Assembly: GCA_009837395.1 (NCBI GenBank)
Contig: VXTP01000043.1
Span: 372,001-436,000, forward strand
Reading direction: 5' to 3'
DNA from: Gemmatimonadota bacterium
GTDB lineage: Bacteria > JAAXHH01
Length of the DNA: 64,000 nt
Shown in pieces: positions 53,051 through 61,816 of the stretch (positions are counted from its first letter, which is position 1; each line of letters opens with the position of its first letter). Below the pieces are notes generated by a model that was given only the letters and a program-made list of their open reading frames with translations, was not told the origin of the DNA and did no database searches. Position numbers and translations under genes: made by a program.

Positions 53051-54386
53051 GTCTGCCGAAGTACCGCCGGGTTTCCGCGGCGACGATGGGAGAAAGGAAG
53101 AGCAGGGCTACCAGGTTGGGGAAGGCCATCAGTCCGTTCATGATATCGGAGACTCCCCAGACCAGTTCCAGTTCCGACACGGCGCCGACCCCTACGAAGA
53201 GGCAGAACAGCATGCGATAAGGCAATGCGGAGCGTTCACCGAGCAGGTATACGACCGATTTCTCGCCGTAGTAACTCCAGCCCAGGATCGTCGAATAGGC
53301 GAACAGCACCAGGCCCACGGCGACCAGGTAACCCCCGAATCCGCCGGGCAGGCCGCTGGTGAAGGCTGCCGCGGTGAGCGGCGCGCCCGTGTCGCCCGAC
53401 AGCCAGACCCCCGTACCGATGATGGTGAAACCGGTGATCGTGCACACGACAAGGGTGTCGATGAAGGTCTGGGTCATGGACACGAGAGCCTGTGTGACCG
53501 GATCCTTCGTCTGGGCGGCCGCGGCGGCAATGCCCGCGCTGCCCAGGCCGGATTCGTTGGAGAAGATGCCTCTGGCCACGCCGAACTGTACCGCCTGCCG
53601 GACCATCGCGCCGGCGAAGCCCCCGGCGGCCGCGGCGGGCGTGAAGGCGTGGGTGACCACGAGCTCGAAGATGCCCGGGATCGCCGAGGCGTTCATGAAG
53701 ATGGCGGTAAGTCCGCCGAGGATGTACAGCACGATCATCGTGGGGACGATCAGGCTGGCCACCCGGCCGATGCTCTTGATCCCACCGATCAGGACCAGGC
53801 CCGTGCCGATCATCAGGACGATGCCGGTGACCCACGGGTCCACGCCGAAGCTGCTCTGGAGCACGTCGGCCATGGAATTCGACTGGGTCATGTTGCCGAT
53901 GCCGAAGGCCGCGAGCGCCGCGAACAGTGCGTAGGCGGCCCCCATCCACTTCCAACCCATGGCGTTGGAGATGTAGTACATGGGGCCGCCCTTCATGAGC
54001 CCCTGCGAATCGGTCTCGCGGTACTTGACCGACAGGACCGCTTCCGAGTATTTCGTGGCCATGCCCACCAGGCCCGTCATCCACATCCAGAAGAGCGCGC
54101 CGGGTCCCCCGGCCGAGATAGCCGTGGCCACACCCGCGATATTCCCCGTACCGACGGTCGCCGCGAGCGCGGTCATCAGGGCCTGGAAGTGGCTGATATC
54201 GCCTTCGGCGCTGGCTTCCCGGCGTCTGACGAATGCCAGGTAAAGGGCGTGCCACAGGGAGCGGAATTGCACGCCTTTCAACAGTATGGTAAGGTAGAGT
54301 CCCGTGCCGCCCAGCAGCACCAGCAGGGGCAATCCCCATACCAGGGCCTGCACGTTGCCGACGTATTCAAGCAGCGGGTTTTCCAT
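53031..54386 (-). CDS. Alanine/glycine:cation symporter (AGCS family)
   Basis: The 451-residue protein has about 11 hydrophobic segments. AGCS signatures are '[56 protein letters not shown]', 'GGPMYYI' and '[23 protein letters not shown]'. It imports alanine or glycine with Na+ or H+. The ATG at 54386 has GGAAG 5 nt upstream; 54398 has none. It heads a co-directional block with the DUF3311-like protein and the SSS symporter. Confidence 0.92.
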   Translation of the reverse strand: MENPLLEYVGNVQALVWGLPLLVLLGGTGLYLTILLKGVQFRSLWHALYLAFVRRREASAEGDISHFQALMTALAATVGTGNIAGVATAISAGGPGALFWMWMTGLVGMATKYSEAVLSVKYRETDSQGLMKGGPMYYISNAMGWKWMGAAYALFAALAAFGIGNMTQSNSMADVLQSSFGVDPWVTGIVLMIGTGLVLIGGIKSIGRVASLIVPTMIVLYILGGLTAIFMNASAIPGIFELVVTHAFTPAAAAGGFAGAMVRQAVQFGVARGIFSNESGLGSAGIAAAAAQTKDPVTQALVSMTQTFIDTLVVCTITGFTIIGTGVWLSGDTGAPLTAAAFTSGLPGGFGGYLVAVGLVLFAYSTILGWSYYGEKSVVYLLGERSALPYRMLFCLFVGVGAVSELELVWGVSDIMNGLMAFPNLVALLFLSPIVAAETRRYFGRHDAKTA

Positions 54387-54428
54387 GTGGTCTTCCATGT
54401 AAGGGTGATGAGGCAGACAACGAAGGCC

Positions 54429-54458
54429 AACCTAAGAGTCCGCCGGAACGTATGTCAA
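54429..54458 (-). promoter_or_regulatory. Candidate promoter of the AGCS transport block
   Basis: On the minus strand a perfect TTGACA (54458-54453), an 18-bp spacer and a weak TAGGTT (54434-54429) lie 42 nt before the AGCS ATG. Confidence 0.45.
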
Positions 54459-54477
54459 GCACTTTCCATTTTGCTGC

Positions 54478-54506
54478 TTGATCTTTAAACGCCCCGTTTT
54501 TATAGT
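54478..54506 (+). promoter_or_regulatory. Candidate promoter of the oxidoreductase-mmsA run
   Basis: TTGATC (54478-54483), a 17-bp spacer and TATAGT (54501-54506) lie 91 nt before the Gfo/Idh/MocA start, divergent from the AGCS promoter and only about 20 bp from it. Confidence 0.5.
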
Positions 54507-54597
54507 GAACCATCGCCGGTGACGGTCGGCAATACCGGGTCCGGTGCTTTATCTAAACATTTCAGTTGGAACCAGGCCATTTCGAGGACCACGACAC

Positions 54598-55587
54598 ATG
54601 GAAACACTCCGAATCGGCATTGCGGGCGCGGGCGGCATGGGCGGCCACCACGCCCGGTTGCTGTCCGCCCGAGAAGACGTCCGGGTCGTGTCTCTGTTCG
54701 ATACCGATCCGGTCGCGATGAACCGGATGGAAAAGACCCTGGGGCCGTCCGCACAGGGATTGAACCACTACGCGACGCTCGAGTCGATGATCGACGGGGA
54801 GACACTGAACGGGATCGTCATCGCAACCCCCCATACCCGCCATGCGGACCAGGTCCGGACCAGCCTGGAGGCGGGACTGCACGTGCTCGTGGAAAAACCC
54901 ATGGCGACGACGACGCGGGACGCCAGGGACTTCATCGAATACTCGGAGCGGGCGAACCGGGTGCTTGCCGTCGCCTATCAGCGTCACGGCGAGGGGAAGT
55001 TCATCAAGGCCCGGGAGATGATCGGAGACGGCGTCATCGGCGACGTGCGCCTCGTCCACGTCATCATCGCCCAGGACTGCCTGGGGATCTTCAGCCCCGG
55101 CGCCTCGTGGCGCGCCGATCCCGAACTGTCCGGCGGCGGGCACTTCATGGACACGGGCAGCCATATCAATGACATCCTGCTGTGGACGACGGGCCTGGAA
55201 CCGAAGTCCGTCCACGCGTTCATCAACCCCGAAGGCACCCTGGTCGACGTGAATACGGCCATTTCGGTGGAGTTTACAAACGGCGCCGTCGGGAACCTTT
55301 CCTACACCTCCATGTCGCCCGAATGGCGGGAGGAATTCACCTTCTACGGCACCGAAGGCGTGATGCGTTTCGGTGCTTCCGAGCCGCTATTCGTCCATCG
55401 AAAGGGAGAGGATATCCGGCTGCCGCGGACTCCGGGGCGGGGGAAGCCGCCGGCGGAGAACTTCATCGAGGCCATCCTGGGCGAAGCGGAAGTGCAGGCT
55501 CCGCCGGTCTGCGGCCTGCGCGTCGTACAGTTGACCGAGGCGGCCTACAAGTCGGCAGAGAGCGGCAAACCCGAAGCCGTGGGCTAA
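54598..55587 (+). CDS. Gfo/Idh/MocA-family oxidoreductase
   Basis: The 329-residue NAD(P)-dependent dehydrogenase has the Rossmann start 'RIGIAGAGGMGGHHARLL', 'EKPMATTTRDA' with the conserved Lys-Pro, and 'GGGHFMDTGSHINDILLWTTG' with the usual Asp and His of the active site. Relatives oxidise inositols and other sugars. The methylmalonate-semialdehyde dehydrogenase 35 bp downstream resembles IolA, so a role in inositol-like catabolism is possible. The ATG at 54598 is chosen by the fold; GAGG lies 10 nt upstream. Confidence 0.88.
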   Translation: METLRIGIAGAGGMGGHHARLLSAREDVRVVSLFDTDPVAMNRMEKTLGPSAQGLNHYATLESMIDGETLNGIVIATPHTRHADQVRTSLEAGLHVLVEKPMATTTRDARDFIEYSERANRVLAVAYQRHGEGKFIKAREMIGDGVIGDVRLVHVIIAQDCLGIFSPGASWRADPELSGGGHFMDTGSHINDILLWTTGLEPKSVHAFINPEGTLVDVNTAISVEFTNGAVGNLSYTSMSPEWREEFTFYGTEGVMRFGASEPLFVHRKGEDIRLPRTPGRGKPPAENFIEAILGEAEVQAPPVCGLRVVQLTEAAYKSAESGKPEAVG

Positions 55588-55622
55588 ACACATTCAAATC
55601 GTAACAGAGGAAGACATCGAGG

Positions 55623-57095
55623 ATGCACATGCGTGATCAAGGAACAAACGGATGCCCACTGTTCATCGGCGGAAACTGGACCAGCGCGGCCGACGCGGAC
55701 ACGGAACCGGTTTTCAATCCATCGGACGGCAGCGTGATCGCGAGGACGCCCATGTGCGGCGCTTCCGAAGTCGATGCCGCGGTTCGAGCCGCCCGGGAAG
55801 CCCTTTCCGACTGGTCGGCCACGCCGGTCGTGGACCGGGCCAGGATACTCTTCCGGTACGTGCATCTGCTCGAAGCGCATTTCGAGGAACTTTCAAGGCT
55901 GGTCACGCGGGAGCACGGCAAGACCCTGGAAGAAGCCCGGGGTTCGGTGCGGAGGGGCATCGAGGTCGTGGAGTTCGCCTGCGGAGCGCCTACGCTGCTC
56001 ATGGGCGACGCGCTGGAAGAGATCGCCAGCGGGATCGATTGCGACACCATCCGGCAGCCCGTGGGCGTCTGCGCGGGGATCACGCCCTTCAATTTCCCCG
56101 CGATGGTGCCTATGTGGATGTATCCCATCGCCATCGTGTGCGGTAACACCTTCGTACTCAAGCCGTCGGAGAAGGTGCCACTGACCGCCGTCAGGCTCGT
56201 GGAACTCCTGCAGGAGGCCGGACTGCCGCCCGGCGTGATGAACCTCGTGCACGGCGGCGTGGACGTGGTCAACGCCCTCTGCACCCATCCAGATATCGAT
56301 GCCGTTTCCTTCGTCGGTTCGTCGCCCGTGGCCCGGCACGTCTACCAGACTGCGACGGCCCACGGCAAGCGCGTGCAGGCGGCCGGCGGCGCAAAGAACT
56401 ACATGGTCATCCTGCCCGACGCGGATCCGGATTTCACGGTGGACGCCCTGATCGGTTCGGTGTACGGCTGCGCCGGGGAGCGGTGCATGGCCGGCAGCGT
56501 GGCGGTGGCGGTGGATGACGCGGCCCGGCGCGTGCTGCCCCCGCTTCGCGAAGCCCTGGACGGGATGAAGATCGGTCCGACGGACCGGGATTCCGAAGTG
56601 GACATGGGACCGGTAGTTACCCGGCAGCATCTCGATAAGGTGCACGGTTACATCGCCTCGGGCCTGTCGGACGGCGCCTCGCTCTACCGGGACGGCCGGG
56701 GGGTCGAAGTGCCGGAGACGCCGGACGGATTCTACCTGGGTCCCACAATTTTCGACGAAGCGTCCACCGGCATGAAGATCGTCCGCGAGGAAATCTTCGG
56801 TCCGGTCCTCTCCGTGATCCGCACCGAAAGTCTGGACAAAGGCATCGAGGCCTGCAACCAGAGCGGTTTCGGCAACGCCGCGGTCCTGTTCACGGGTGAC
56901 GGAAAGGCCGCCAGAACGTTCAGGAACCAGGTCAGCGTCGGGATGGTGGGCATCAACGTGGGCGTGCCGGCCCCCATGGCGTTCTTCCCGTTCTCGGGCT
57001 GGAACGGCTCGTTCTTCGGCGACCTGCACATCCAGGGCAAGGAAGGTTTCGCCTTCTATACGCGTCAGAAAGTCACCATGAGCAGGTGGGCGTGA
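55623..57095 (+). CDS. mmsA: CoA-acylating methylmalonate-semialdehyde dehydrogenase
   Basis: The 490-residue aldehyde dehydrogenase has 'GVCAGITPFNFPAMVPMWMYPIA', 'FVGSSPVARHVYQTA', and the catalytic Cys in GERCMAGSVAV, all characteristic of the MmsA/IolA subgroup that lacks the general base Glu and uses CoA. It converts malonic or methylmalonic semialdehyde to acetyl- or propionyl-CoA in valine or inositol degradation. GAGG precedes the start. It follows the oxidoreductase closely. A 23-bp repeat array starts at its stop codon. Confidence 0.93.
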   Translation: MHMRDQGTNGCPLFIGGNWTSAADADTEPVFNPSDGSVIARTPMCGASEVDAAVRAAREALSDWSATPVVDRARILFRYVHLLEAHFEELSRLVTREHGKTLEEARGSVRRGIEVVEFACGAPTLLMGDALEEIASGIDCDTIRQPVGVCAGITPFNFPAMVPMWMYPIAIVCGNTFVLKPSEKVPLTAVRLVELLQEAGLPPGVMNLVHGGVDVVNALCTHPDIDAVSFVGSSPVARHVYQTATAHGKRVQAAGGAKNYMVILPDADPDFTVDALIGSVYGCAGERCMAGSVAVAVDDAARRVLPPLREALDGMKIGPTDRDSEVDMGPVVTRQHLDKVHGYIASGLSDGASLYRDGRGVEVPETPDGFYLGPTIFDEASTGMKIVREEIFGPVLSVIRTESLDKGIEACNQSGFGNAAVLFTGDGKAARTFRNQVSVGMVGINVGVPAPMAFFPFSGWNGSFFGDLHIQGKEGFAFYTRQKVTMSRWA

Positions 57096-57182
57096 TCGCG
57101 GCGGCCCACAAGACGTGATGGCGGCAGCCCACAAGACGTGATCGCGGCGACCCACAAGACGTGATCGCGGCGGCCCGCAGAG
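57091..57182. repeat. Four 23-bp tandem repeats beginning at the mmsA stop codon
   Basis: Units at 57091, 57114, 57137 and 57160 follow CGTGATCGCGGCGGCCCACA+AGA. The first unit includes the last mmsA codon and stop; the others are nearly identical copies, the last one diverging at its end. The array fills most of the 116-bp gap before the DUF362 gene. Confidence 0.92.
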
Positions 57183-57211
57183 GCCCACGGCAGCCCACAG
57201 GGAATGAGAAT

Positions 57212-58294
57212 ATGTCCAAACCCGTTGTGTATATCCTGAAGACCCGCCTGGACGGCGAAGACGCGTTAAGCGATGCGGCCTTTGCCGGACCGGCCCGTGA
57301 GATGCTGCGCGCGCTGGACGTCGATCCCGGGAACCGCGCCGTGATGATGAAGCCCAACGTCACGGCCGGGGCGCCACGGAACAGCGGAATCGTCACCCAT
57401 CCGGCCTTCGTGGCCGGTCTCGTCGATTACTTCGTCGAAGACGCGGGCGTTCCGGTGGACGAGGTATACGTCGGCGAAGCGACCAGCAGGCTGACTTCGC
57501 AAGCCCAGCGCGACCTGGGCTGGGCCCGGAGCGGCTACACGGAGATGGCGCGCGAGAAACGCGTTCGGCTGCTCGAACTGGCGGACTACGGCAACGTGCG
57601 CGTCACCCCGGGGAACACGGTACAACTCCATAACATCGGGATTTCCCGCTGGGCGGCCGCGGAGAACGTGTTCTACGTCAACGTACCCAAGCTTAAGACC
57701 CACAACCTGGGCGTGGTCACCCTGTGCGGCAAGAACCAGCAGGGCGTCATGATACCGGTCACGGAACGGCACCTCTGTTCGGACGCGTGGCGCGCCACCT
57801 TCGGGCGCGACGACCGGCGAAAGCAGGGACGGGAATGGATGGGCGTCGAGGACCACGAGGCCTGGCAGCGGACCATCGCCCACATGCACTGGGACGTCTT
57901 CCTGGCCTGCCAGCCCGATTTCAACGTGGTGGAGGGCATCGTGGGACGGGACGGCAACGCCTTCTACCTGGGCCGCAACTTTCCCGCCGGACTCGTCGTC
58001 GCCGGCGCATCCATGGCCGCGGTGGACCTCGTGGCGGCCCATCTCATGGGTTTCGAACCCGAGAACCTGGTCTATCTGCAGGTCGGGATCGAACGGGGAC
58101 TGTGCCCGCCCTCGATCGATGACGTGAACGTGCATCTGGTCCGGGACGGCGAGGTGGCCGGATTGATCGATCCGGATCAATACAGGGCCGATCCGCCCTT
58201 TGAAGTGTACCGCGACATCCCCGCGGACTACGCGAAAAAAGACCTGTTCGACGAATACGATCCGAACGCCGAGGATTTCCAGATCACCGCCTGA
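57212..58294 (+). CDS. DUF362-domain protein
   Basis: The 360-residue protein has DUF362 features: 'MMKPNVTAGAPRNSGIVTHPAFVAGLVDYF', 'VYVGEAT', 'FYVNVPKLKTHNLGVVTLCGKNQQGVM' and 'FNVVEGIVGRDGNAFYLGRNFPAGLVVAGASMAAVDLVAAHLMGF'. No ferredoxin-type cysteine motif is present, unlike many DUF362 proteins. Function unknown. The ATG at 57212 has AGGGA 8 nt upstream; upstream in-frame sequence lies inside the repeat array. An IDO-like gene follows after 45 bp. Confidence 0.82.
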   Translation: MSKPVVYILKTRLDGEDALSDAAFAGPAREMLRALDVDPGNRAVMMKPNVTAGAPRNSGIVTHPAFVAGLVDYFVEDAGVPVDEVYVGEATSRLTSQAQRDLGWARSGYTEMAREKRVRLLELADYGNVRVTPGNTVQLHNIGISRWAAAENVFYVNVPKLKTHNLGVVTLCGKNQQGVMIPVTERHLCSDAWRATFGRDDRRKQGREWMGVEDHEAWQRTIAHMHWDVFLACQPDFNVVEGIVGRDGNAFYLGRNFPAGLVVAGASMAAVDLVAAHLMGFEPENLVYLQVGIERGLCPPSIDDVNVHLVRDGEVAGLIDPDQYRADPPFEVYRDIPADYAKKDLFDEYDPNAEDFQITA

Positions 58295-58339
58295 AGAAGG
58301 ACCGGATTCCTCGGTGGGACGCATCCCGGAGGGTCTCCC

Positions 58340-59524
58340 ATGACCCAGGTGGAACCGGATCCCCTGTACGCCGCCTCGATGTCGCCCGTAACGCGCGACT
58401 TTACCCACGGTTTTCTTCCGCCCGAAGACCCGCTTCCCCACCTGACCGAGCCCTTCAGAGCATGGGAACAGGCCGGCGGCGTGCTGCCCAAGCTGGCCCT
58501 GACGCGGCATATCCGCCCAACAATAGAGGATCTTCCCCCCTTTCCGGGGAGCAGCCTGGAAACCCTGGCCGAGCACGAACGGGCCATGAGCCTGCTTTCC
58601 TTCCTGGCCAACATGTACGTTTTCGCTCCCGATCACGCGGTGGCCACGGCGATCCCCAGGAACCTGGCCACGGCCTGGCACGGCGTGGCCTGCCGCCTCG
58701 GACGGCCTCCCATGCTGACCTACGCCTCCCAGGTCATGTACAACTGGCGCAGGTTCGACCGCCAGGGCCCCGTTGAGGTCGGCAACCTCCACATGATGCT
58801 GAACTTCCTCGGCGGGATGGACGAAGAGTGGTTCGTCACGATCCACGTGCATATCGAGGCGGTCTCGGGGCGAGCGCTCTCCGTGCTGATCCCCGGCCAG
58901 GATGCGGTGTCGCGGGGCGACGCCGGGACCGTCGCACGCTGCCTGGACGCCGTGACCGGGACGCTTCACGAAATGCGGGCGGTCCTGGAGCGCATGACGG
59001 AACGGTGCGATCCCAACACCTACTATCACCGGGTCAGGCCGTACATGTTCGGCTGGAAGAACAATCCCGAACTGCCCGAAGGCATGGTGTATACCGGCGT
59101 GGAGGCCTATGAAGGAAGGCCCCGGCAGTTCCGCGGCGAAACCGGGGCGCAGAGCGCGGTCATTTACGCCGTGGACGGATTTCTCGGAATCGAGCACGGC
59201 TACGATGAGATGCGGGCCTACCTGATGGAAATGCGAGACTACATGCCCGTGCAGGACCGGCACTTCATCGAAACGGTGGAGGCGGGACCGTCCGTCCGGA
59301 ATTTCGTCCGGGAACGAGGGAACAGCGAGCCAGGCCTGAAAAACGCCTACAACGCCGCGGTGGAAGCGCTTTACGAATTCCGGCGGCTGCATATCGAGTA
59401 CGCCGCCATGTACGTGCTCAAGCCCGGGCAGCAGGAGAACAAGGGCCACGTGGGCACGGGCGGCACGCCCTTTACTGTCTACCTGAAAAAGCACATCGAC
59501 GAAACCCTCGCGCACCGGATCTGA
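58340..59524 (+). CDS. Indoleamine 2,3-dioxygenase-like heme protein
   Basis: The 394-residue protein matches the IDO family C-terminal region: 'FRGETGAQSAVIYAVDGFLGIEH', the proximal heme His351 in FRRLHIEYAAMYVLKP, and 'GTGGTPFTVYLKKH'. The N-terminal half has 'LPPFPGSSLETL', plausibly the small IDO domain. IDO opens the indole ring of tryptophan; kynurenine-pathway partners are not adjacent. GGAGGG lies 6 nt before the ATG. Bacterial IDOs are scattered and some have low activity, so tryptophan as substrate is inference. Confidence 0.82.
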   Translation: MTQVEPDPLYAASMSPVTRDFTHGFLPPEDPLPHLTEPFRAWEQAGGVLPKLALTRHIRPTIEDLPPFPGSSLETLAEHERAMSLLSFLANMYVFAPDHAVATAIPRNLATAWHGVACRLGRPPMLTYASQVMYNWRRFDRQGPVEVGNLHMMLNFLGGMDEEWFVTIHVHIEAVSGRALSVLIPGQDAVSRGDAGTVARCLDAVTGTLHEMRAVLERMTERCDPNTYYHRVRPYMFGWKNNPELPEGMVYTGVEAYEGRPRQFRGETGAQSAVIYAVDGFLGIEHGYDEMRAYLMEMRDYMPVQDRHFIETVEAGPSVRNFVRERGNSEPGLKNAYNAAVEALYEFRRLHIEYAAMYVLKPGQQENKGHVGTGGTPFTVYLKKHIDETLAHRI

Positions 59525-59545
59525 CCGGTCAGGTGCCGAAAACCG

Positions 59546-59574
59546 TTGCCCCACCGGGCGTTCCATGTTAAATT
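59546..59574 (+). promoter_or_regulatory. Candidate promoter of ispH
   Basis: TTGCCC (59546-59551), a 17-bp spacer and TAAATT (59569-59574) lie 38 nt before the ispH ATG. Each box matches four of six positions. Confidence 0.35.
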
Positions 59575-59612
59575 GATATTCCGGTAAAGGCCATATCCAC
59601 AAGGGCTTAGCG

Positions 59613-60866
59613 ATGGCGCGCCAGTTCGACATTCCCAGTTACTACAAGAGTGAAATCACCTCCCGGATCAAGCAGGGCCGGCGGCTGGTCGATCCCAAGA
59701 AGAAGGACCTGTCGCCGTCCATACTGGATTTCGGCGGTGTACGGTTCATATTCGCCCGGCATTTCGGATTCTGCTACGGCGTGGAAAACGCGATCGAGAT
59801 CGTGTACAAGACGCTGGAGGAAAACCCGGACAAGCGGATCTTCCTGCTCAGCGAGATGATCCACAATCCGAACGTCAATACCGACCTGCAGTCCAGGGGC
59901 ATCCAGTTCATCCATACCACCCTCGGCGAACAGCTCATTCCCTGGTACGAACTGACCCGGGACGACCTGGTCGTCGTTCCCGCCTTCGGCACCACGGTAG
60001 AGATCAAGGAAATGCTGACCCGCCGCGGGATCGACTTCTGCACCTACGATACGACCTGCCCCTTCGTCGAAAAGGTCTGGACCCGGGGCGGCCAGATCGG
60101 CCAGCAGGGGTTCACGGTCGTCATTCACGGCAAACCCCGGCACGAAGAGACGCGCGCAACTTTTTCCCATAGCGTCCAGCAGGCCCCGACCGTCGTAGTG
60201 CGGAACCGGGAGGAGACCCTCATCCTCGCCGATATCATCACGGGGAAGGTCGGCACGGACCGGTTTTTCGAAGTATTCGGAGAAAACTGCTCGGAAGGGT
60301 TCGATCCTGAAGTCCATCTGAACCGGGTCGGCGTGATCAACCAGACCACCATGCTCGCCAGCGAGACCCACGAGATCGCTCGGCTGATCAGGGAAGCGCT
60401 GGAGGAACGGCACGGACCCGAGCGCATTGCCGAACACTTCGCCGATACTTCCGACACTCTGTGCTACGCGAGTAACGAGAACCAGAACGCCACCTACGCC
60501 ATGATCGAAAAGGGGGCGGACGTCGCTCTCGTGGTCGGCGGTTACAACTCGTCCAACACCTCCCACCTGGTGGAGCTCTGCGAAGAAACGATCAGCACCT
60601 TCTTCATCAACAGCAGCAAGGACATCCTTTCGGACCGGCAGATCCGCCACTTCGACCTGGAATCCAAGTCGATCGTCGCGACCATCGACTGGCTGCCGGT
60701 GACCCGCCCCGTCGACATCATCCTGACCTGCGGCGCGTCCTGCCCCGATATCATGCTGGACAACGTATTGCTCCGCATCCTTTCTTTCTTCCCTGATGCG
60801 CCGCCGGTAGCGGAAGTGCTCGCCGAATACGAGCACGCGGTCCGCCAACCCGTCGTTTCCGCCTAG
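59613..60866 (+). CDS. ispH: 4-hydroxy-3-methylbut-2-enyl diphosphate reductase, long form
   Basis: The 417-residue iron-sulfur enzyme performs the last step of the MEP isoprenoid pathway. Cluster cysteines are Cys54 (FCYGV), Cys149 (TTCPFV) and Cys284 (DTLCYASN). It is about 100 residues longer than E. coli IspH, with an N-terminal extension and an insertion near 190-230, as in cyanobacterial and plant enzymes. The tail 'CGASCPDIMLDNVLLRI' is conserved. It follows the IDO gene by 88 bp and precedes an epimerase by 20 bp. Confidence 0.94.
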   Translation: MARQFDIPSYYKSEITSRIKQGRRLVDPKKKDLSPSILDFGGVRFIFARHFGFCYGVENAIEIVYKTLEENPDKRIFLLSEMIHNPNVNTDLQSRGIQFIHTTLGEQLIPWYELTRDDLVVVPAFGTTVEIKEMLTRRGIDFCTYDTTCPFVEKVWTRGGQIGQQGFTVVIHGKPRHEETRATFSHSVQQAPTVVVRNREETLILADIITGKVGTDRFFEVFGENCSEGFDPEVHLNRVGVINQTTMLASETHEIARLIREALEERHGPERIAEHFADTSDTLCYASNENQNATYAMIEKGADVALVVGGYNSSNTSHLVELCEETISTFFINSSKDILSDRQIRHFDLESKSIVATIDWLPVTRPVDIILTCGASCPDIMLDNVLLRILSFFPDAPPVAEVLAEYEHAVRQPVVSA

Positions 60867-60886
60867 TAAACCCACCCGGGAGTGCC

Positions 60887-61753
60887 ATGCAGATCGGGGT
60901 CAGTTCATACAGCTACAGCCGGCTGATCCGAAGCGGCGAGATGACGGAATTCGACGCCATCCGAAAGACGGCGGAGCTCGGATACGACGTGATCGAGTTC
61001 TCCTCGCTGCACCCGCCCGGAAACGAGTCGTTCGAGCAGTACGCTCCCGACGTGCGCGCGGCCTGTGATGAGGCGGGTCTTCCCATCGCCAACTACACGG
61101 TCGGTGCGGACTTCATTAACGGTAGCGAAGGTGATTGTCAACGCGAGGTGGAGCGGGTGAAGGACGAGGTGCGCATTGCCCACCTGCTCGGCGCGCCCGG
61201 CATGCGCCACGACGCCACGAGGGGGTTCCCCGACAACCGTCCCGGAGGGCGTTCATTCGATGATGCCCTGGCCGTCCTCGTCCCGGCGATCCGGGCGGTC
61301 ACGGAGTTCGCGGCGGACCTCGGCGTCCGGACCATGGTGGAGAACCACGGGTTGTTCTGCCAGGACAGTGAGCGGGTGGAAAGACTGGTCAACGCCGTGA
61401 ATCACGAGAATTTCGGCGTGCTCATCGACATCGGCAACTTCCTCTGCGTGGACGAACCACCCGATGCCGCCGTGGGGCGCCTGATCCCCTACGCCTTTCA
61501 TGTCCACGCCAAGGACTTCCACACCCGGCCGGGCACGGCCACCGACCCCGGCGAGGGATGGTTCCGAACCCGGGGCGGCAACTATCTCAGGGGCGCCATC
61601 GTCGGACACGGGAAAGTCCCCCTGGCTTCCTGCCTGCACGTTCTCTCACGCCACGGATACGATGGCGTGCTTTCCATCGAATTCGAAGGACTCGAGCACC
61701 CCGTCGACGGCGTTCGCATCGGGTTCGACAACCTCAGGCGCTACCTGGGCTGA
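60887..61753 (+). CDS. Sugar phosphate isomerase/epimerase (TIM barrel)
   Basis: The 288-residue xylose-isomerase-like barrel has 'KTAELGYDVIEFSS', 'GVRTMVENHGLFCQD' (Glu ligand), 'GVLIDIGNFLCVDEPPDAA' (Asp ligand), 'PYAFHVHAKDFH' (His) and 'GVLSIEFEGLEHP' (second Glu). It should epimerise or isomerise a ketose or related polyol; substrate unknown. It is paralogous to the gene at 721-1551 but not closely similar. GGGAG lies before the ATG. Confidence 0.87.
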   Translation: MQIGVSSYSYSRLIRSGEMTEFDAIRKTAELGYDVIEFSSLHPPGNESFEQYAPDVRAACDEAGLPIANYTVGADFINGSEGDCQREVERVKDEVRIAHLLGAPGMRHDATRGFPDNRPGGRSFDDALAVLVPAIRAVTEFAADLGVRTMVENHGLFCQDSERVERLVNAVNHENFGVLIDIGNFLCVDEPPDAAVGRLIPYAFHVHAKDFHTRPGTATDPGEGWFRTRGGNYLRGAIVGHGKVPLASCLHVLSRHGYDGVLSIEFEGLEHPVDGVRIGFDNLRRYLG

Positions 61754-61816
61754 CCAGGCTGGCAGCGGTACCGTCCGGTCGCCGCTTCCCTGGTGCTGTC
61801 GGGCTGACCGTGCCGC

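Noticed and set aside
57266-59632. 788-codon minus-strand open frame
   Set aside because: It runs antisense across DUF362 and the IDO-like gene, both of which have clear family motifs and ribosome sites; its own sequence is His/Gly/Val-rich without recognisable domains.
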